NCBI GenBank assembly: GCA_019915135.1
Contig: JAHLMK010000001.1
Location: 3,224,001-3,288,000 of the forward strand
Source: Strobilurus pachycystidiatus
Lineage: Eukaryota; Basidiomycota; Agaricomycetes; Agaricales; Physalacriaceae
Direction: 5' to 3'
Length of the DNA stretch: 64,000 nucleotides
Below the pieces are notes generated by a model that saw only the letters and a list, made by a program, of their open reading frames with translations, did not search any database and was not told the DNA's origin. Below, piece after piece: positions 23,168 through 34,555 of this stretch. Within the stretch, counting starts at the first letter, position 1; every line of letters starts with the position of its first letter. The translations under genes were made by a program, and so were the position numbers.

Positions 23168-24442
23168 ATGCTTCGCGCCACGGTCGGAAGGCGGCGACCG
23201 ACCGTCAAAGGGAAAACGCCAATATCTCTACTCCCAGAAAAGATTGCCGACCGAGGGGAGAGGAAAACCCCGGAACGATGGACACGACCCATTCCTCCCG
23301 GCGTGCTTCCCGCATACGACGAGGCGCTCAAGGTCATCCGTGCCGACGCTGCCAGAATCAGCAGCGAAGCTGTCGCTGCCAAGCGGGAACTTCTCGAGTC
23401 GGTCAAGGCGCTGAAGACGCTTGAGGGAGAGGCCAAGGTGCAGAAGGAGCGCGAGGTGGAGGGACTCCGCAAGCTGCAGAGGATATTGCAGGTGCAGAGC
23501 CAGATAAATTTGCCGCAAGTGCGATGGGAGTGCAGACGTGGACGGTGTACGTCTATTTGCGGATTTCTCTGGCGCGACACCGGTGCTCACGTTTGGCTAG
23601 ATGACATGCATAATGTCGCGCACCGACACCTCCGGGAACAGAAATGGCGCAACGACGGGAAGCTTGATCTGTTGGTATGTATGTTGTCCTACTCGCTGTT
23701 GAAATGCTAACTACCGTTGCAGATGGAGCGAATCCATCAAATGAAAGTGATTCCTGACGTCCTTAAAGACCTGCGACCGACCATCGACGTGACTCTGACG
23801 GTCCGACCTGGCCTGAACTCTGCCGCGTACCGCCCGACCATCGTGGAACCGGGCACATATCTCGAGCCGCTCACGACAGTGAAGCCACCGACCGTGTTTG
23901 CCACGGCGTACCACACAGACACGCGTCTCTACACGATGCTTCTTGTCGACTCGGATGTCCCGGACGAGGTCAACGAGACATACACCACATATCTGCACTG
24001 GATGTGTCCCAACGTTCCGCTGAACGCGTTCACCAAAGGTCCTCTCAAGCACCTCAACGAGCACACACGGTATATTCCTCCCCATCCGCAAGAGGGAACC
24101 AAGTACCATCGGTACACACTGCTCATGTTGCCCCAACCGGCGATATCGGACTACTCGCTCAACACAGAGGCGAGAGCGGGCCGTAACGTCACGAGCAAGC
24201 AGCTGTCCATTCCCGTTGTGAAAGACCGGAAGGCGTTCAACGTGAGGGAGTTCATGAAGCAGTGGAAACTGGACGGGCGGCAGGGCGGAGGAGCGCATAT
24301 GTGGAGAGCTGTGTGGGATCCGGCGGTCAATGCGATCTACCAGGGCGTGTTTGGCGAAGTCCCGCCGAGGTTCGTGCAGCCGCGGCGGTTCGACCGCCAC
24401 CTGGAGGAGCGTGGACGGCAAAAGTACATTAATGTCAACTAG
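23168..24442 (+). CDS. MRPL35: Mitochondrial large ribosomal subunit protein mL38 (MRPL35)
   Basis: Three exons (23168-23546, 23601-23674, 23723-24442) give 390 residues; the first intron starts gtacgt, phase 1. The N-terminus MLRATVGRRRPTVKGKTP is basic, consistent with import. A helical region (EALKVIRADAARISSEAVAA) precedes LREQKWRNDGKLDLLMERIH. The C-terminal half is a PEBP-like domain (YTMLLVDSDVPDEVNETYTT, YLHWMCPNVP, YHRYTLLMLPQP). A PEBP fold behind this N-terminal region identifies mL38 (yeast MRPL35). It ends in KYINVN. A 249-aa frame on the opposite strand is a shadow. Confidence 0.9.
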
Positions 24443-24586
24443 TCGAGCCAATATGAGCAAGTTCGGGTTAGGGTTCTGTTTTATCTAAATTTATAATATA
24501 TTGGACCGCTTCCGGGGTCCTCTCAGGGCCCCGGGGGCTATGGGAGAAAGCTGCCCGTCTATATTCTCTTCTCCCACGCCGTCTGA

Positions 24587-26522
24587 ATGAGCAGCGACTT
24601 TCTCGACTCCCTCCATCCCCCCTTCATGGACCCCGCTATCCTCAATCCCGTCGAGCCGCCGCCCGACGCCGGCCCCGACGACGACCCCGACACCGACAAA
24701 GGCTCGTCGTCGTCGTCTGGAAAGCGCAAGCTTGACGACGAAGACACTCCCGACCCGCATTCCAAGATTCGCCGTATCGTACGCGACCATGTCTCGCACG
24801 ATCCAGCGCGAGTCATGCCAATGACCACCATCATCTGTCTGCACGCCGCCGTGGCGCAGAAGAGCTACGGCAACGAGAAACGCTTCCTCTGTCCGCCGCC
24901 CGTCGTACACATTGAGGGCCCGGTCTGGCAAATGCGCTCCCAGCACCTGTCCATGGCCGTCGTCTCCGAGACCGGCGAGCGCTCGTTCGAGCAGAAGGCG
25001 CCGCTCGACAACAACATGACCTCCAGCTTCAAGTTCCTCCATGTCACGGGGTCCGCCAAAGCGAAGAGTTTCCAGCTCTCGCTCGACATTGCCGAGCCCT
25101 TTTCCCCCTCCCACACGCCGGACGCCGACTCCCCGCCGGGGCGTGTCTGGGCCAGCTTTGACTCGGCCCCAGTCACCATCATCTCCAAGCCATCCAAGAA
25201 AACAGCCAAAACACGAAATATCTCTTCGTGTATTCTTGCCGGCGGCCCTGTGTCGTTGTTCAATCGCATCAATTCACAGACTGTACGCACAAAATATATG
25301 ACTATTGATCACACCCAGTTGTGTGCGTCCAACCTGGCCTGGTCCGCGTTCAATGTGAATGTCGTTCGTCGAGGAGCAAACGACCCCAATCCCCCGCACG
25401 CCAATGGTACGTGTCATGTGATGCGAACTTCAGCGTTCTCACCCTCGCCTTTTTTCCCACAGGCGCGCCGACACCCGTCACATACGGCAGTGAAATAGTT
25501 CTCAGTGACACCCACTCGGGCATCACCACCACCCCGCTCATCATCCGCAAGGTGGACAAAGGCAAAGTCTCGCTGGATGATGGTGGACCTGTCAGCCAGA
25601 TGCAGAAAGTTGCCCTTCAGCGTGTGAATGCTGATGGCTCACGGCATTACTTGTCGGCGGCTGGCCCGATTTCGGGAACGCCAGGCATGATTTCGCCTTC
25701 TCAGCCTGGCATGGCTTCGCAGGCAGGCACTCATCCGCTTCTATTCCAAGCCGCGCGCATCCGAGATGAGGTCAAGGACGGCATCCACATACTTTCAGAC
25801 GAAGTCGATGACTATCTCTGTTGGACCATTGTTGGCATTTGTAAGTCTCCTCCAGCTTCACTACTGTGATCCTCGCATTTACCTCATTTCCAGCCAAATT
25901 TCAATATACCTTCTTCGATGCATTCGGGCACAACAATACAATTCCCGAAGTTCCCATCACACCGTTTCCGACTCTTTTTACCGCTCCTGTCTACAGGCAG
26001 GAAAAGAACACGGTTGAACTCACCGTGTCCAACTTCTTCTACGAGGACCCGAAGTCGCACCAACAGGTGCCGTTGGACGTCTATCTGGGAAATCTGGGAC
26101 CGCTTAGGCATCGTGTCTATTCGCCCAGTCCTCCCGGTGTGTTGACGTCGGTTGGTTTCCTTCCCGGCGCTACACCGGTAGCTGAGAACGGAATGGTTGG
26201 GCAGGCGGTGATGGACACCGCGCCGCGATATCTCACACCGCAAGGTGTTGTCATGCACACCATCGTGATGGTCGAGATGCCGCCATTGGGGGACGTTTTG
26301 AAGGCCTTGGAGGAAGACGCCCTCGAACCCAGCGCTGAGGCGCCCAACGGACGTAGTCTGCCGTTGCTCTTCATTCGGTCCTGCGATGGTGTTGGATACC
26401 ACTCGGGCAGGACGATTACTTGCGATAATGTGTACGCGCAGTTGACGCCGGATGGCGCTGTTGATACTGGTTGGTTGGAAGGGAACATGGCAAACCATGG
26501 CTGGACACTGAGGGTAATGTAA
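24587..26522 (+). CDS. CSL-family transcription factor (CBF1/RBP-J/Su(H)-like)
   Basis: Three exons (24587-25406, 25463-25840, 25894-26522) give 608 residues. The acidic, disordered N-terminus ends at KIRRI. The CSL signature follows: KSYGNEKRFLCPPPVVHIEG (DNA-contacting Rel-homology part). The beta-trefoil region has SLFNRINSQTVRTKYMTID and LCWTIVGISKFQYTFFDAFG. The C-terminal part includes VTYGSEIVLSD and SCDGVGYHSGRTI. CSL proteins bind GTGGGAA-type sites. In fungi, which lack Notch, two classes occur (S. pombe cbf11 and cbf12), acting in cell adhesion, lipid metabolism and cell cycle. The short N-terminus suggests the cbf11-like class, by inference. Confidence 0.9.
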
Positions 26523-26609
26523 GGAAGACGTATCTGTATCTTTTTTTTGTTTGTTTTCGCTGTGCTGTCATTGTACAATATAAAGTAAGTAAGTTATGAT
26601 GTTGTATCA

Positions 26610-28060
26610 TTGGGTAGCGTTCAACCAAGGGGTTTGAATCATTCCTCTGAACTGTCGGTCGCATCTTTTGGCCAGAGCTGAGTTTGTCAATGTGTGCCAA
26701 TTGATGTTGAAATTTTGTTCGTCTATATGCTGTATCTTAGAAACTATTTCTTTCTAACTCAAGTCCATCATGCGCCGTGTGGGTGCGCGACCAGTTTGAC
26801 ACCAGCTACCTTTCTTTCTCCCACCCTCCTCACCGCGTCTCCAATGTCTGCAAGACCATTTGGGAGAACTTCGACCACATTCGGCTATGGGAAACACGTC
26901 AAGCTCCCAACGCCGACTGGTAACAGACACAGAACTCACCACAATAACCTTCTTCTCCAACATTGCGGGCAGGTTCTTGATCAACAAACGTCCAAACACC
27001 GTGTACTCGGGTGTGGCTACATAGCCTTTCACTGGCTTGCCCTCGGTGTAGTAGTACACATCAGGACCTGCATAGCATGCCACTGCCATTGCTAGAGTGA
27101 TGTTCTTGCCGTCCACATTCTTCTTCAACTCGGTAAGCGGCAGGGCAGTGACCAGTTTTCCGTCGTCGACGAGACAATCGTATGCGTCATCCAAGGCGCC
27201 GGCGACATCGTACACGACATCCACTGGGGTAGAGATGGCTTTGGACAGCCCGCTGGTGGGGACTTCATTGCGATCAATGAGCGCAGTAGCGCCAAGAGTC
27301 TGGAGGTAGGCAGAATTGGTCTTCGATGCGTACGCAATGATGCGTTCGAATCCAAGGAACTTGAGGCATTGGATTGCTTTGACGAGGCGTGAGTAATATT
27401 CTTTGGTCCCATGACAATGTAGATGTTCACCAAATTGACCCACGGACGTGTTTGCACCGATGACAAGAGCGGATTGACCTTCCTGAGGCTTGTCCCATGA
27501 GAAGGTGGGGTTCAAACCAACACCTATGGGTTGCTTGGCGAATAGCCCAACGCAGGCGGCGGTGAAGGTGATTGGGCAGGTCGCGGCGTCGTCAAAGCTT
27601 ACACTTTCTGGGAGCTACATTGACAGATAGGTATCAGACCTTGAACGCCTAGAACACAGAGACGAGATTGGACTTGCGCGCATAACACTGGCAGCAGGAA
27701 CCGCGATGTATTGCTGGAATCCTCCAGACAATGTTGCCGAGAATCTGTTCTCAGCCACTTAAGCTGCTGGAGAGGCCCACTGTTTAAAGTTGACACTTAC
27801 ACTCTGTCGCCTTTTGCAAAGTCCGTGACGCCTTCGCCGACTGCTTCGATCGTTCCAGCGATATCACCTCCCATGATGGCGGGGTAGCTGGAGATTAGGA
27901 AGTCCATCATAGGCCTGTAGAGATCAAAGGGATTGACCGCTGTGGACAGGATCTTGACGAGGACGTCCCCCTTCGCAGGCGTCGGGATGGGAATCTCAGC
28001 GGGAATGAACTTGAAGTCGGGCCCAGGAGCAGGGACGATGATGGCTTGTTGGGTAGACAT
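26610..28060 (-). repeat. Inverted segmental duplication, left arm
   Basis: The arm carries the minus-strand MDR gene and its downstream flank. The outer flank (cattgggtagcgttcaac near 26607-26625) reappears inverted at about 30489-30507, so the duplicated unit extends beyond the coding region. The arms are separated by about 1 kb of unrelated sequence. Confidence 0.75.
26768..28060 (-). CDS. MDR-superfamily enoyl-reductase-like oxidoreductase, copy 1
   Basis: Start MSTQQAIIVPAPGPDFKFIP. The GroES-like N-domain has ILSTAVNPFDLYRPMMDF and IMGGDIAGTIEAVGEGVTDF. The Rossmann part reads SALVIGANTSVGQF, then FLGFERIIAYASKTNSAYLQ and STPVDVVYDVAGALDDAYDC. The structural-zinc cysteines of alcohol dehydrogenases are absent, so it belongs with the zinc-independent quinone/enoyl reductase-like (ToxD-type) group. 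NADPH use is inferred from the family, and the substrate is unknown. It ends in KLVAHPHGA. One intron begins with GC (27677-27676) where the sister gene has GT. It is divergently paired with copy 2, with 1,005 bp between starts. Confidence 0.85.
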
Positions 28061-28403
28061 GATGGACCAGAAAATCTTGGGTAAGTGTCGGATGTTGCGT
28101 ACATTACACGCGCACTGCCTCGCCGGCGCACTACTTCCGAGGGCTTGCGTAACCTCACCCCAATCCCCACCATTATTCATCTCTCCTACTTCCTTTTCAT
28201 TACGCGTCGCCTGCAAATGCACAGCCTTAGATTCTTGTATAGCTCAACGTCTCGTCACCTTACCTATTACATGCCCGCAACTAGACAGAATAATCCAATT
28301 ATCTGTTCCTTTGTTTACTCCCCCTCTTTTTGTTCTCTATCTCATATCAGCCTAACTACTCTCGCGCGACAACTATACGCGCTCAAATCATCAATTGCAC
28401 TAA

Positions 28404-28470
28404 GGTTCCGATACGCGATCGAGCCCGCGACCTCGGCACTGCAAGCCGAACTCATCTGAACAGTCGAAAC
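28404..28470 (-). tRNA. tRNA-Cys-like relic
   Basis: Read on the minus strand, a 7-bp acceptor stem can pair (GTTTCGA with TCGGAAC, one G-U). A perfect anticodon arm TCGGC-TTGCAGT-GCCGA shows anticodon GCA. The D arm is too short and the T arm pairs only as CGCG/CGCG around GGCTCGAT. At 67 nt it is shorter than a normal tRNA. This suggests a decayed tRNA or tRNA-derived repeat head rather than a functional gene. Confidence 0.3.
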
Positions 28471-28725
28471 ATTCGAATAAGGAGCATGTCTCTACAGCGA
28501 GTATTCGTCAAACACGTCCTACTGTATACATCAGGAGTGTGGATGGATTGATGGTCTAAAGATACTTAGCCGGATGCGGATCTGGAGCGACATTTTGGGA
28601 ACGTTCAACTTACGCAGCCCACTGCCCAACCTGCCAATCTATATGGGAAGGATCACCAGAGACTTTCTAATGCCATGACACAAGTCAGGGATCGTATGGC
28701 CAGCACGCGTAGCTATGTATGTAGG

Positions 28726-28741
28726 AGTCGACGCGTCGACT
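28726..28741. repeat. 16-bp perfect palindrome
   Basis: agtcgacgcgtcgact is its own reverse complement. Related cgacgcgtcg cores occur near 8877 inside the MITE and near 20508. It could be a dimeric protein-binding site; no function is shown. Confidence 0.5.
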
Positions 28742-29065
28742 TTTGTAGCTGATGATCAGTATTGAACAATGTGTGATCAATGCCAGGGTGACAACTGCGA
28801 ATTTTTCTTCCGAGCGGTCACGGTTATGGCATGCATGAACGGCGAACGCGCGCAGTGACTAAAAAGATTTATCAGAGCATCATTTCGCATAAACACTCCT
28901 GCACCAGTTGCTGTAGCTCTTCGGAAGCCTCTTCCCCGAATGTCACTCCAGAGCCGCATCCGGCTATTTTTAGAACTCATCAACAGTCAAATTCAGGACT
29001 CAGATGTGCTTAAATACCCAAGTATCACAGAGACATGCTCCTCACTCAACATTTTCTCGTCCATC

Positions 29066-30348
29066 ATGTCTACCCAGCAAGCCATCATCGTCCCCGCTCC
29101 TGGCCCCGACTTCAAGTTCATTGCCGCTGAGCTCCCTATTCCGACACCTGCGAAGGGGGAGGTCCTCATCAAGATCCTGTCCACGGCGGTCAATCCCTTC
29201 GATTTCCAGAGGCCTATGATAGACTTCCTAGTCTCCAGCTACCCCGTCATTTTGGGAGGCGATATTGCTGGGACAATTGAGGCAGTCGGTGAAGGCGTCA
29301 CGGACTTTGCGCAAGGCGACAGAGTGTAAGTGTCAACTTCGGTTACTGGGCGTCTCCAGCAGCTCAAGTGTCAGAGAACAGACTCGCGCAAGCGTTGAAC
29401 GGAGGATTCCAGCAGTACATCACTCTTCCTGCTGCCATTGCTATTCGCGTAAGTCCAACTTTGCTTCAAGTCTTATTCTAAGGATTCTAATCCAAATGTA
29501 GCTTCCGGAAAGCGTGAGCTTTGACGACGCCGCAACCTACCCAATCACCTTCTCCACCGCTTGCGTCGGTCTATTCGCCGACGAACCCATAGGTCTTGGT
29601 TTGAACCCCACCTTCTCGTGGGACAAGCCTCAGAAAGGTAAATCTGCCCTTGTAATCGGTGCAAACACGAGTGTGGGTCAATATGGTGAGCATCCCATGG
29701 TTATAGACCATAATAAATGGTGCTTACATTTTGACGAAGCAATCCAATGCTTCAAATTCCTCGGATTCGAACGTGTCATCGCGTATGCATCGAAGAATAA
29801 TTCCGCCTACCTCCAGACTATCGGCGTTACCCAGCTCATTGATCGCAATGAAGTCCCAACCAGCGAGCTGTCGAAAGCCATCTCTACCCCAGTGGATGCC
29901 ATCTACGATGTCGCCGGCGCCCTAGACGCCGCATACGATTGCCTCGTCGACGGCGGAAAGCTGGTCACGGCCGTACCGCATTCTGAGTTGAAGAAAAATG
30001 TGGATGGGAAGAAGATCACTCTGGTGAAGGCACAGGGGTACTATGCTGGTCCTGATGTATATTACTACACCGAGGGCAAGCCAGTGAAAGGCTATTCAGC
30101 CACACCCGAACACACGGCGTTTGGACGTTTGTTGATCAAGAACCTGCCCGCAATGTTGGAGAAGAAGGTTATTGTGGTGAGTTCTGTGTCTGTTTCCAGT
30201 CGGCGTTGGGAGCTTGACGCGTTTCCCGCAGCCGAATGTGGTCGAAGTTCTCCCAAATGGTCTTGCAGACATTGGAGACGCGGTGAGGAAGGTGGGAGAA
30301 AGGAAGGCCGCTGGTGTCAAACTGGTCGCGCACCCACACGGCGCATGA
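29066..30348 (+). CDS. MDR-superfamily enoyl-reductase-like oxidoreductase, copy 2
   Basis: Near-identical architecture to copy 1: MSTQQAIIVPAPGPDFKFIA, VNPFDFQRPMIDFLVSSYPV, GGDIAGTIEAVGEGVTDFAQ, GGFQQYITLPAAIAIR, SALVIGANTSVGQY, AIYDVAGALDAAYDCLVDGG, then VVEVLPNGL and a C-terminus AAGVKLVAHPHGA. Intron positions and phases match copy 1 wherever both were read. Substitutions are spread along the protein and the frame is intact, so both copies look functional and have begun to diverge. As in copy 1, no zinc-binding cysteines are seen. The reaction is likely an NADPH-dependent double-bond reduction, by family. Confidence 0.86.
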
Positions 30349-30507
30349 TAGACTCGAGATGGAAAACAACAGTTTACTAGATAGATTAGCGTGGACAAAC
30401 AAAGTTTTCACCATCAATTCGCATACAAACTCACCTCTGGGTTCAAAAATGTGACTGACAGTTCAGCAGAATGATTTAAACCGCTAGTTGAACGCTACCC
30501 AATGCAG
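29066..30507 (+). repeat. Inverted segmental duplication, right arm
   Basis: Counterpart of 26610-28060 in opposite orientation. It includes copy 2 of the MDR gene and about 150 bp of similar 3' flank. Confidence 0.75.
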
Positions 30508-30957
30508 ACAGAGAGTCAGACAGAGTTTCGGGCATATCGATGATAATCTGGCGTCGAAAAGAGCAAGGAGAGTTGGGACTTGATCATCCATAACGGCCCA
30601 TACGTGCCTGGAGAGGACCTTACCCTTCTGAGCTCAGGATGCGCCAAGTTGGGAAAGTTGTGCAGGAGGCGGAAACAGAGAAGGGTTCACATTAGAAAGA
30701 CATGGTGGACCATTGAGTGTCGGAGAAAGTCCCAGGGTGATATTCGGTCGTATCCTCCGCGTCGCAATGATCCAAGCCTCCAAGGAGGCGCAGTGTAGCT
30801 GGTTGTTGAACGTTGACACTTAAGCCGAGGTCGGCCAATGCCGACCTCGTCATTGTCACGCTTGCTCGGCGGTGACTCTTGCGTCACTGCGCGCTCAGGC
30901 ACGATTGGTCGAATTCCTCACTTCAATCACTTCCACCACCACCGAAGACGAAGACGA
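30508..30957. promoter_or_regulatory. Upstream region of VPS27
   Basis: Beyond the duplicated flank no gene is supported. The part nearest VPS27 holds a CCAAT-bearing perfect hairpin (30826-30849), listed separately. Confidence 0.4.
30826..30849. promoter_or_regulatory. Perfect 10-bp-arm hairpin with CCAAT core upstream of VPS27
   Basis: cgaggtcggc and its exact complement gccgacctcg flank a CAAT loop. The centre reads ggCCAATg, a CCAAT-box candidate 109 bp before the VPS27 start. Fungal CCAAT boxes are bound by the HAP2/3/5 complex; binding here is inference. The symmetric arms could equally be a zinc-cluster factor site. Confidence 0.45.
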
Positions 30958-33233
30958 TGGCGACGCTGAGCAGCTGGCTTTGGGGAACGTCGGGACTCGA
31001 TGAGGCCGTCGGTGAGCATTCTCCGCCACGACGCACTGCCCCGCATCCACTGACGACAAGCTGTTACTTAGACAAGGCGACGTCCGAGCTACTCCCAGCA
31101 GGCGCCGACGACATGGCGCTCAACCTGGAGATCTGCGACCAGATCCGCAGCAAGTCTGTTCCCGCCAAGGACGCCATGAAGGCCCTCAAACGGCGGCTCA
31201 AACACAAGAATCCCAATGTCCAGCTACTCGCCCTTACTGTGCGCGTCTAACTCGCCGTCGCTGATGATAACTGACCTTATCTTCAGCTCACCGACGTCTG
31301 CATCAAGAACGGCGGTGACCATTTTCTCGTCGAGATTGCCTCGCGCGAATTCGTGGACAATCTCGTCTCCATTCTCAAGATCCCCATTCTGAATAACGAC
31401 GTCAAACAGACAATACTGAGATACGTCCAGAACTGGAGCACGTCATTCGAGGGGAAGCCCAGTCTGGGATATGTATGCACGACATACGAGACGCTTGTGA
31501 AGGAAGGTAAGTATATTGCTTACTGCGCCCATTGATTTATAACAACATCTCCGCGCAGGCTTCAAATTCCCTCCCAAGGATCTGACAGTATCCACCTCTG
31601 CCATGGTTGACACTAAGACCGCCCCCGAGTGGATCGACTCCGAGCTCTGCATGCGCTGCCGCGACGCCTTTTCCTTCACCAACAGAAAGCACCACTGCCG
31701 CAACTGCGGCCTCGTCTTCGACCAGAAATGCTCTTCCAAATCCATCCCTCTCCCTCACTTCGGTCTCACACAGGATGTCCGCGTCTGTGACAGCTGCTAC
31801 AGTAAACTGCACAAGAAGGCAGAGACAACCAAACATCATCGACACTCCGCTTCACTCCCAGCCAACCACAGACACCGATCCCGGCACGCCGACGCCGATG
31901 CCGAACTTCAACGCGCCATTCAGCTTTCGCTGCAGGACGCAGGTGGTTACTCACCCGCTCTCTCATCCTCTGTCCCCAACCAGTACTTTTCCGAGCCACC
32001 AATAGTCGACCGTACCACACGGCCTGAGGAAGACGATCCGGATCTCAAGGCGGCGATAGAGGCGAGCTTACGAGAGGCTGCATCGCAGCCGAGTGCACCA
32101 TCGGGGTTGGACACGCCCAGGCAGGAGTACGCGCCCGCGCTTGTACCCAGCTATGACCTCGACCCTCTAGAGAGCGACGTTATCTTGACGTTCAGCCAGC
32201 ACGTCGACCAGGCACATCGGCAGGGCGCAGGTTTGAGAGGGCGGGAGGTGAACGAATTGTATGACAAGGCAAACGCCTTGAGGCCGAAGCTGGCGATGAG
32301 CTTGGATGATGTTGGACGGAAAGAGCGTATGTATCTACTTGATTCCTATTGTCCTCTTTTTCTGATATTATTGCAGAAATGTTAACGGACATGCATGGAA
32401 AGCTTTCCGAAGCAGTCAAGCTGTACGACCAGCTACTCACGGAACAGCTCGCTCATCCCAGGTGGCGGCAGTCTTCGTATCAGCCACAATATCAGCAGCC
32501 GCAGTCGCAGTCTCAACCACAACCCCAGTCATCGTATCAGCCCACGTATTTGCCATCTGCGCAGACGCAGACTCAGACTCAATGGACGCACTCACAGCCA
32601 TCTCCCCCCGCAACCCATTACGCGCCGTCATTTGCAGGGCCAAACGGCGAGATGGTGCAGCAGGCAGCGTCAGCGCCTCCGATTTCGACGCCGATACCGC
32701 CTGCTAGTCAGCCGCAATACGCACACCCGGTTTCTCAACCCTACGTGTCGCAGCCAGCCTCTCCACCCTACGCGTCGCAACCGTACAATCCGGTGTCTCA
32801 ACCCATTTTGTCGCGTCAAAACACGTATGCATCAGCCCCTCCATCACTCCCAAGGCAGAACACTGTGTCCGATCAGCCTCAGTACGCTCCTCCGCCTCCC
32901 CAAACCTATGCCTCGCCTCCTCCCCAGACATATGCCTCGCCTCCTCCCCAGTCCTACGCCTCGCCTCCTCCCCAACCACAGACACAACACGTCGCTCCTC
33001 TCCAATCTCAGCCACAATACGCTGCTCCTCCCGTTGCTCCCGCCCCAGCTCAGACGCCAGCGCCTCAATCGTACGCCTCACCGCCTCTCCAGCAAGCGTA
33101 CACACCCGCTCCCGCTCTGCCGCAGTTCCCCGCTGCGCCGAATTTCCCGGTTGCCCCCACGCAAGAGCCATGGAGGGAGCCGGAGAGTTGGCGGGAACCG
33201 GAGAGGAAGGAGGCGTTGTTGATTGATTTATAG
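30958..33233 (+). CDS. VPS27: VPS27, ESCRT-0 subunit
   Basis: Five to six exons. The VHS domain is at residues ~10-150 ([40 protein letters not shown]). The FYVE zinc finger follows: [45 protein letters not shown], with the basic RKHHCR motif that binds phosphatidylinositol 3-phosphate. Two ubiquitin-interacting motifs follow ([15 protein letters not shown] and [15 protein letters not shown]), then a helical GAT-like region ([20 protein letters not shown]). A long Gln/Pro-rich tail has repeated QTYASPPP units. The final LLIDL is a clathrin box. The protein sorts ubiquitinated cargo on endosomes together with HSE1. The start fits the first VHS helix. Confidence 0.95.
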
Positions 33234-33638
33234 AGAAGGATGTGTATCTACCTGATAGGATTACTTATGGATGTAAATTGCGATGTCGTGGACATTCTGT
33301 ATATATCCTTTGCCGCATCAGTATCTTCTTAACACGATTACGGCTGACTCTCGTGTTAGATGAACCTGAGAGGTATCTAAGGAGTGTTCTTCAGTGAATG
33401 TGAAGTTGATCGTTCAGGCAGGACGACTTCTGGCCTATTTACTCACAAACGCGGGGTCGGGTGTCAATGTAACAAACGTGCATAATCATCGTTTGTGCAC
33501 TCTTAACTCTACGCCACACCCATTACTTGAGAGTGTCCTGCGCCGGCACCGAAAATATTCAACGTCAATCTACTGGTCAACATTGTCATAATAGAAAGTC
33601 GCCCGTCAAAAACATCGGAATTAAATGAACATACTCAT
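33234..33638. other. Intergenic, 405 bp, no gene seen
   Basis: Contains the VPS27 3' end; no supported ORF. Confidence 0.4.
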
Positions 33639-34555
33639 TTAGGAGGGAGACAACGATACTGACATCTGCCTCAGTCGAGCGTTCTCCTCCTCAGCCTGCT
33701 TCCTCATTTCCCGTTCGTGCACCAATTTCGCCTCCCCCCTCCACCTCTGCCACTGCCTTCTCCCTTCCTTTCACCTACACAAATGACATGGTCAAGTGAG
33801 TGCAAACTGTCATGGCTAATGCTTACTACCTCGCTGGCATCCTGAAAATTCCTCTCAACATCAGCGGCCAGCCCGACTCTTGTTACACTTCTCCAACCAC
33901 TCTTCCGTCACAGGGCCCCTCCGTGTTAAGTAGAAGCAGGCTATTCGCGTCATCACCGACTGTTATGATTGAGATCTTCCCCAAGACAGCCCGCTTTCTC
34001 ATGGGCTTCATCGCGCTCGGATACCAAGATACACCACACCCAGCGTGCAATCCAATAGCAGTTGGTTGATGTGTTGCGATAGAATGATCCTGCTTCACTG
34101 GCCATCTTCATGATGCAAGCGAGGCGCTCGAACCTGAACTTCGCAGCGGGATCGATTATCATGGTGGCGATGCTGGTGCCAGGATGATTAGGTGGGAATA
34201 ATGAGGGTATGGTGTGGATTGTGGATTTTGTCGTTGGCACTTGCCCGCTAGCACGGATGCATTCAAGAGAGGCGTCAGAGAGAGTAGTGCGTGAGCGCCG
34301 GAGGCTGTCGGTGGATGATAAGCCATCCGGAATGGGAGGGCGCTCAGAAGGAGGGCCGATGGGGGTGACGTTGGAAGTTGAGGTAACGATTCTAATACCG
34401 TCAGTCGTACTAGTGACCTGTGCAGCACCGGACGAGACACCGACTTTGACAAGCGGCTTTTGAAGTGTGCACTGTCGGTTCGTCCAGGTTATGGCGTCTC
34501 TCGAGCACCACGAGTACGATGTACACGACGCCGTCCGACCCGACGCGAGCAACAT
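33639..34555 (-). CDS. Hypothetical protein, incomplete model
   Basis: The 3' exon (33742-33639) codes for WQRWRGEAKLVHEREMRKQA then EEENARLRQM, a convincing short coiled coil ending at TAA. An upstream open frame (34555-33953) contains a Ser/Thr/Pro-rich stretch (TPIGPPSERPPIPDGLSSTD) and then AKFRFERLACIMKMASEAGS. The junction between them, around 33800-33950, is not resolved and the start is uncertain. The plus strand also has open frames at 34460-34834. No known family is recognised. Confidence 0.35.

Larger units (their letters stand above)
28061..29065. promoter_or_regulatory. Spacer between the divergent MDR genes, 1,005 bp
   Basis: No protein gene is supported. It should hold both promoters. 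It contains a tRNA-like relic (28404-28470) and a 16-bp perfect palindrome (28726-28741). The sequence just upstream of each start codon is not obviously shared beyond the coding copies. Confidence 0.4.

Noticed and set aside
23711..24460. 249-aa minus-strand frame opposite mL38
   Set aside because: Mirror of a confidently identified gene; Arg/His-rich composition typical of an antisense shadow.
24463..24480. Telomere-like gggttagggtt between mL38 and CSL
   Set aside because: Under two repeat units, inside a normal intergenic gap with housekeeping genes on both sides; chance is enough.
24491..25114. 207-aa minus-strand frame opposite CSL
   Set aside because: Gly/Val/Arg-rich antisense shadow of the acidic CSL N-terminus.
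26768..30348. Secondary-metabolite cluster built on ToxD-like enoyl reductases
   Set aside because: No synthase, transporter or P450 lies nearby; the two reductases are a local duplication only.
32870..33000. Short tandem repeat coding QTYASPPP in VPS27 as a separate repeat element
   Set aside because: It is ordinary low-complexity Pro/Gln coding sequence within the VPS27 tail.
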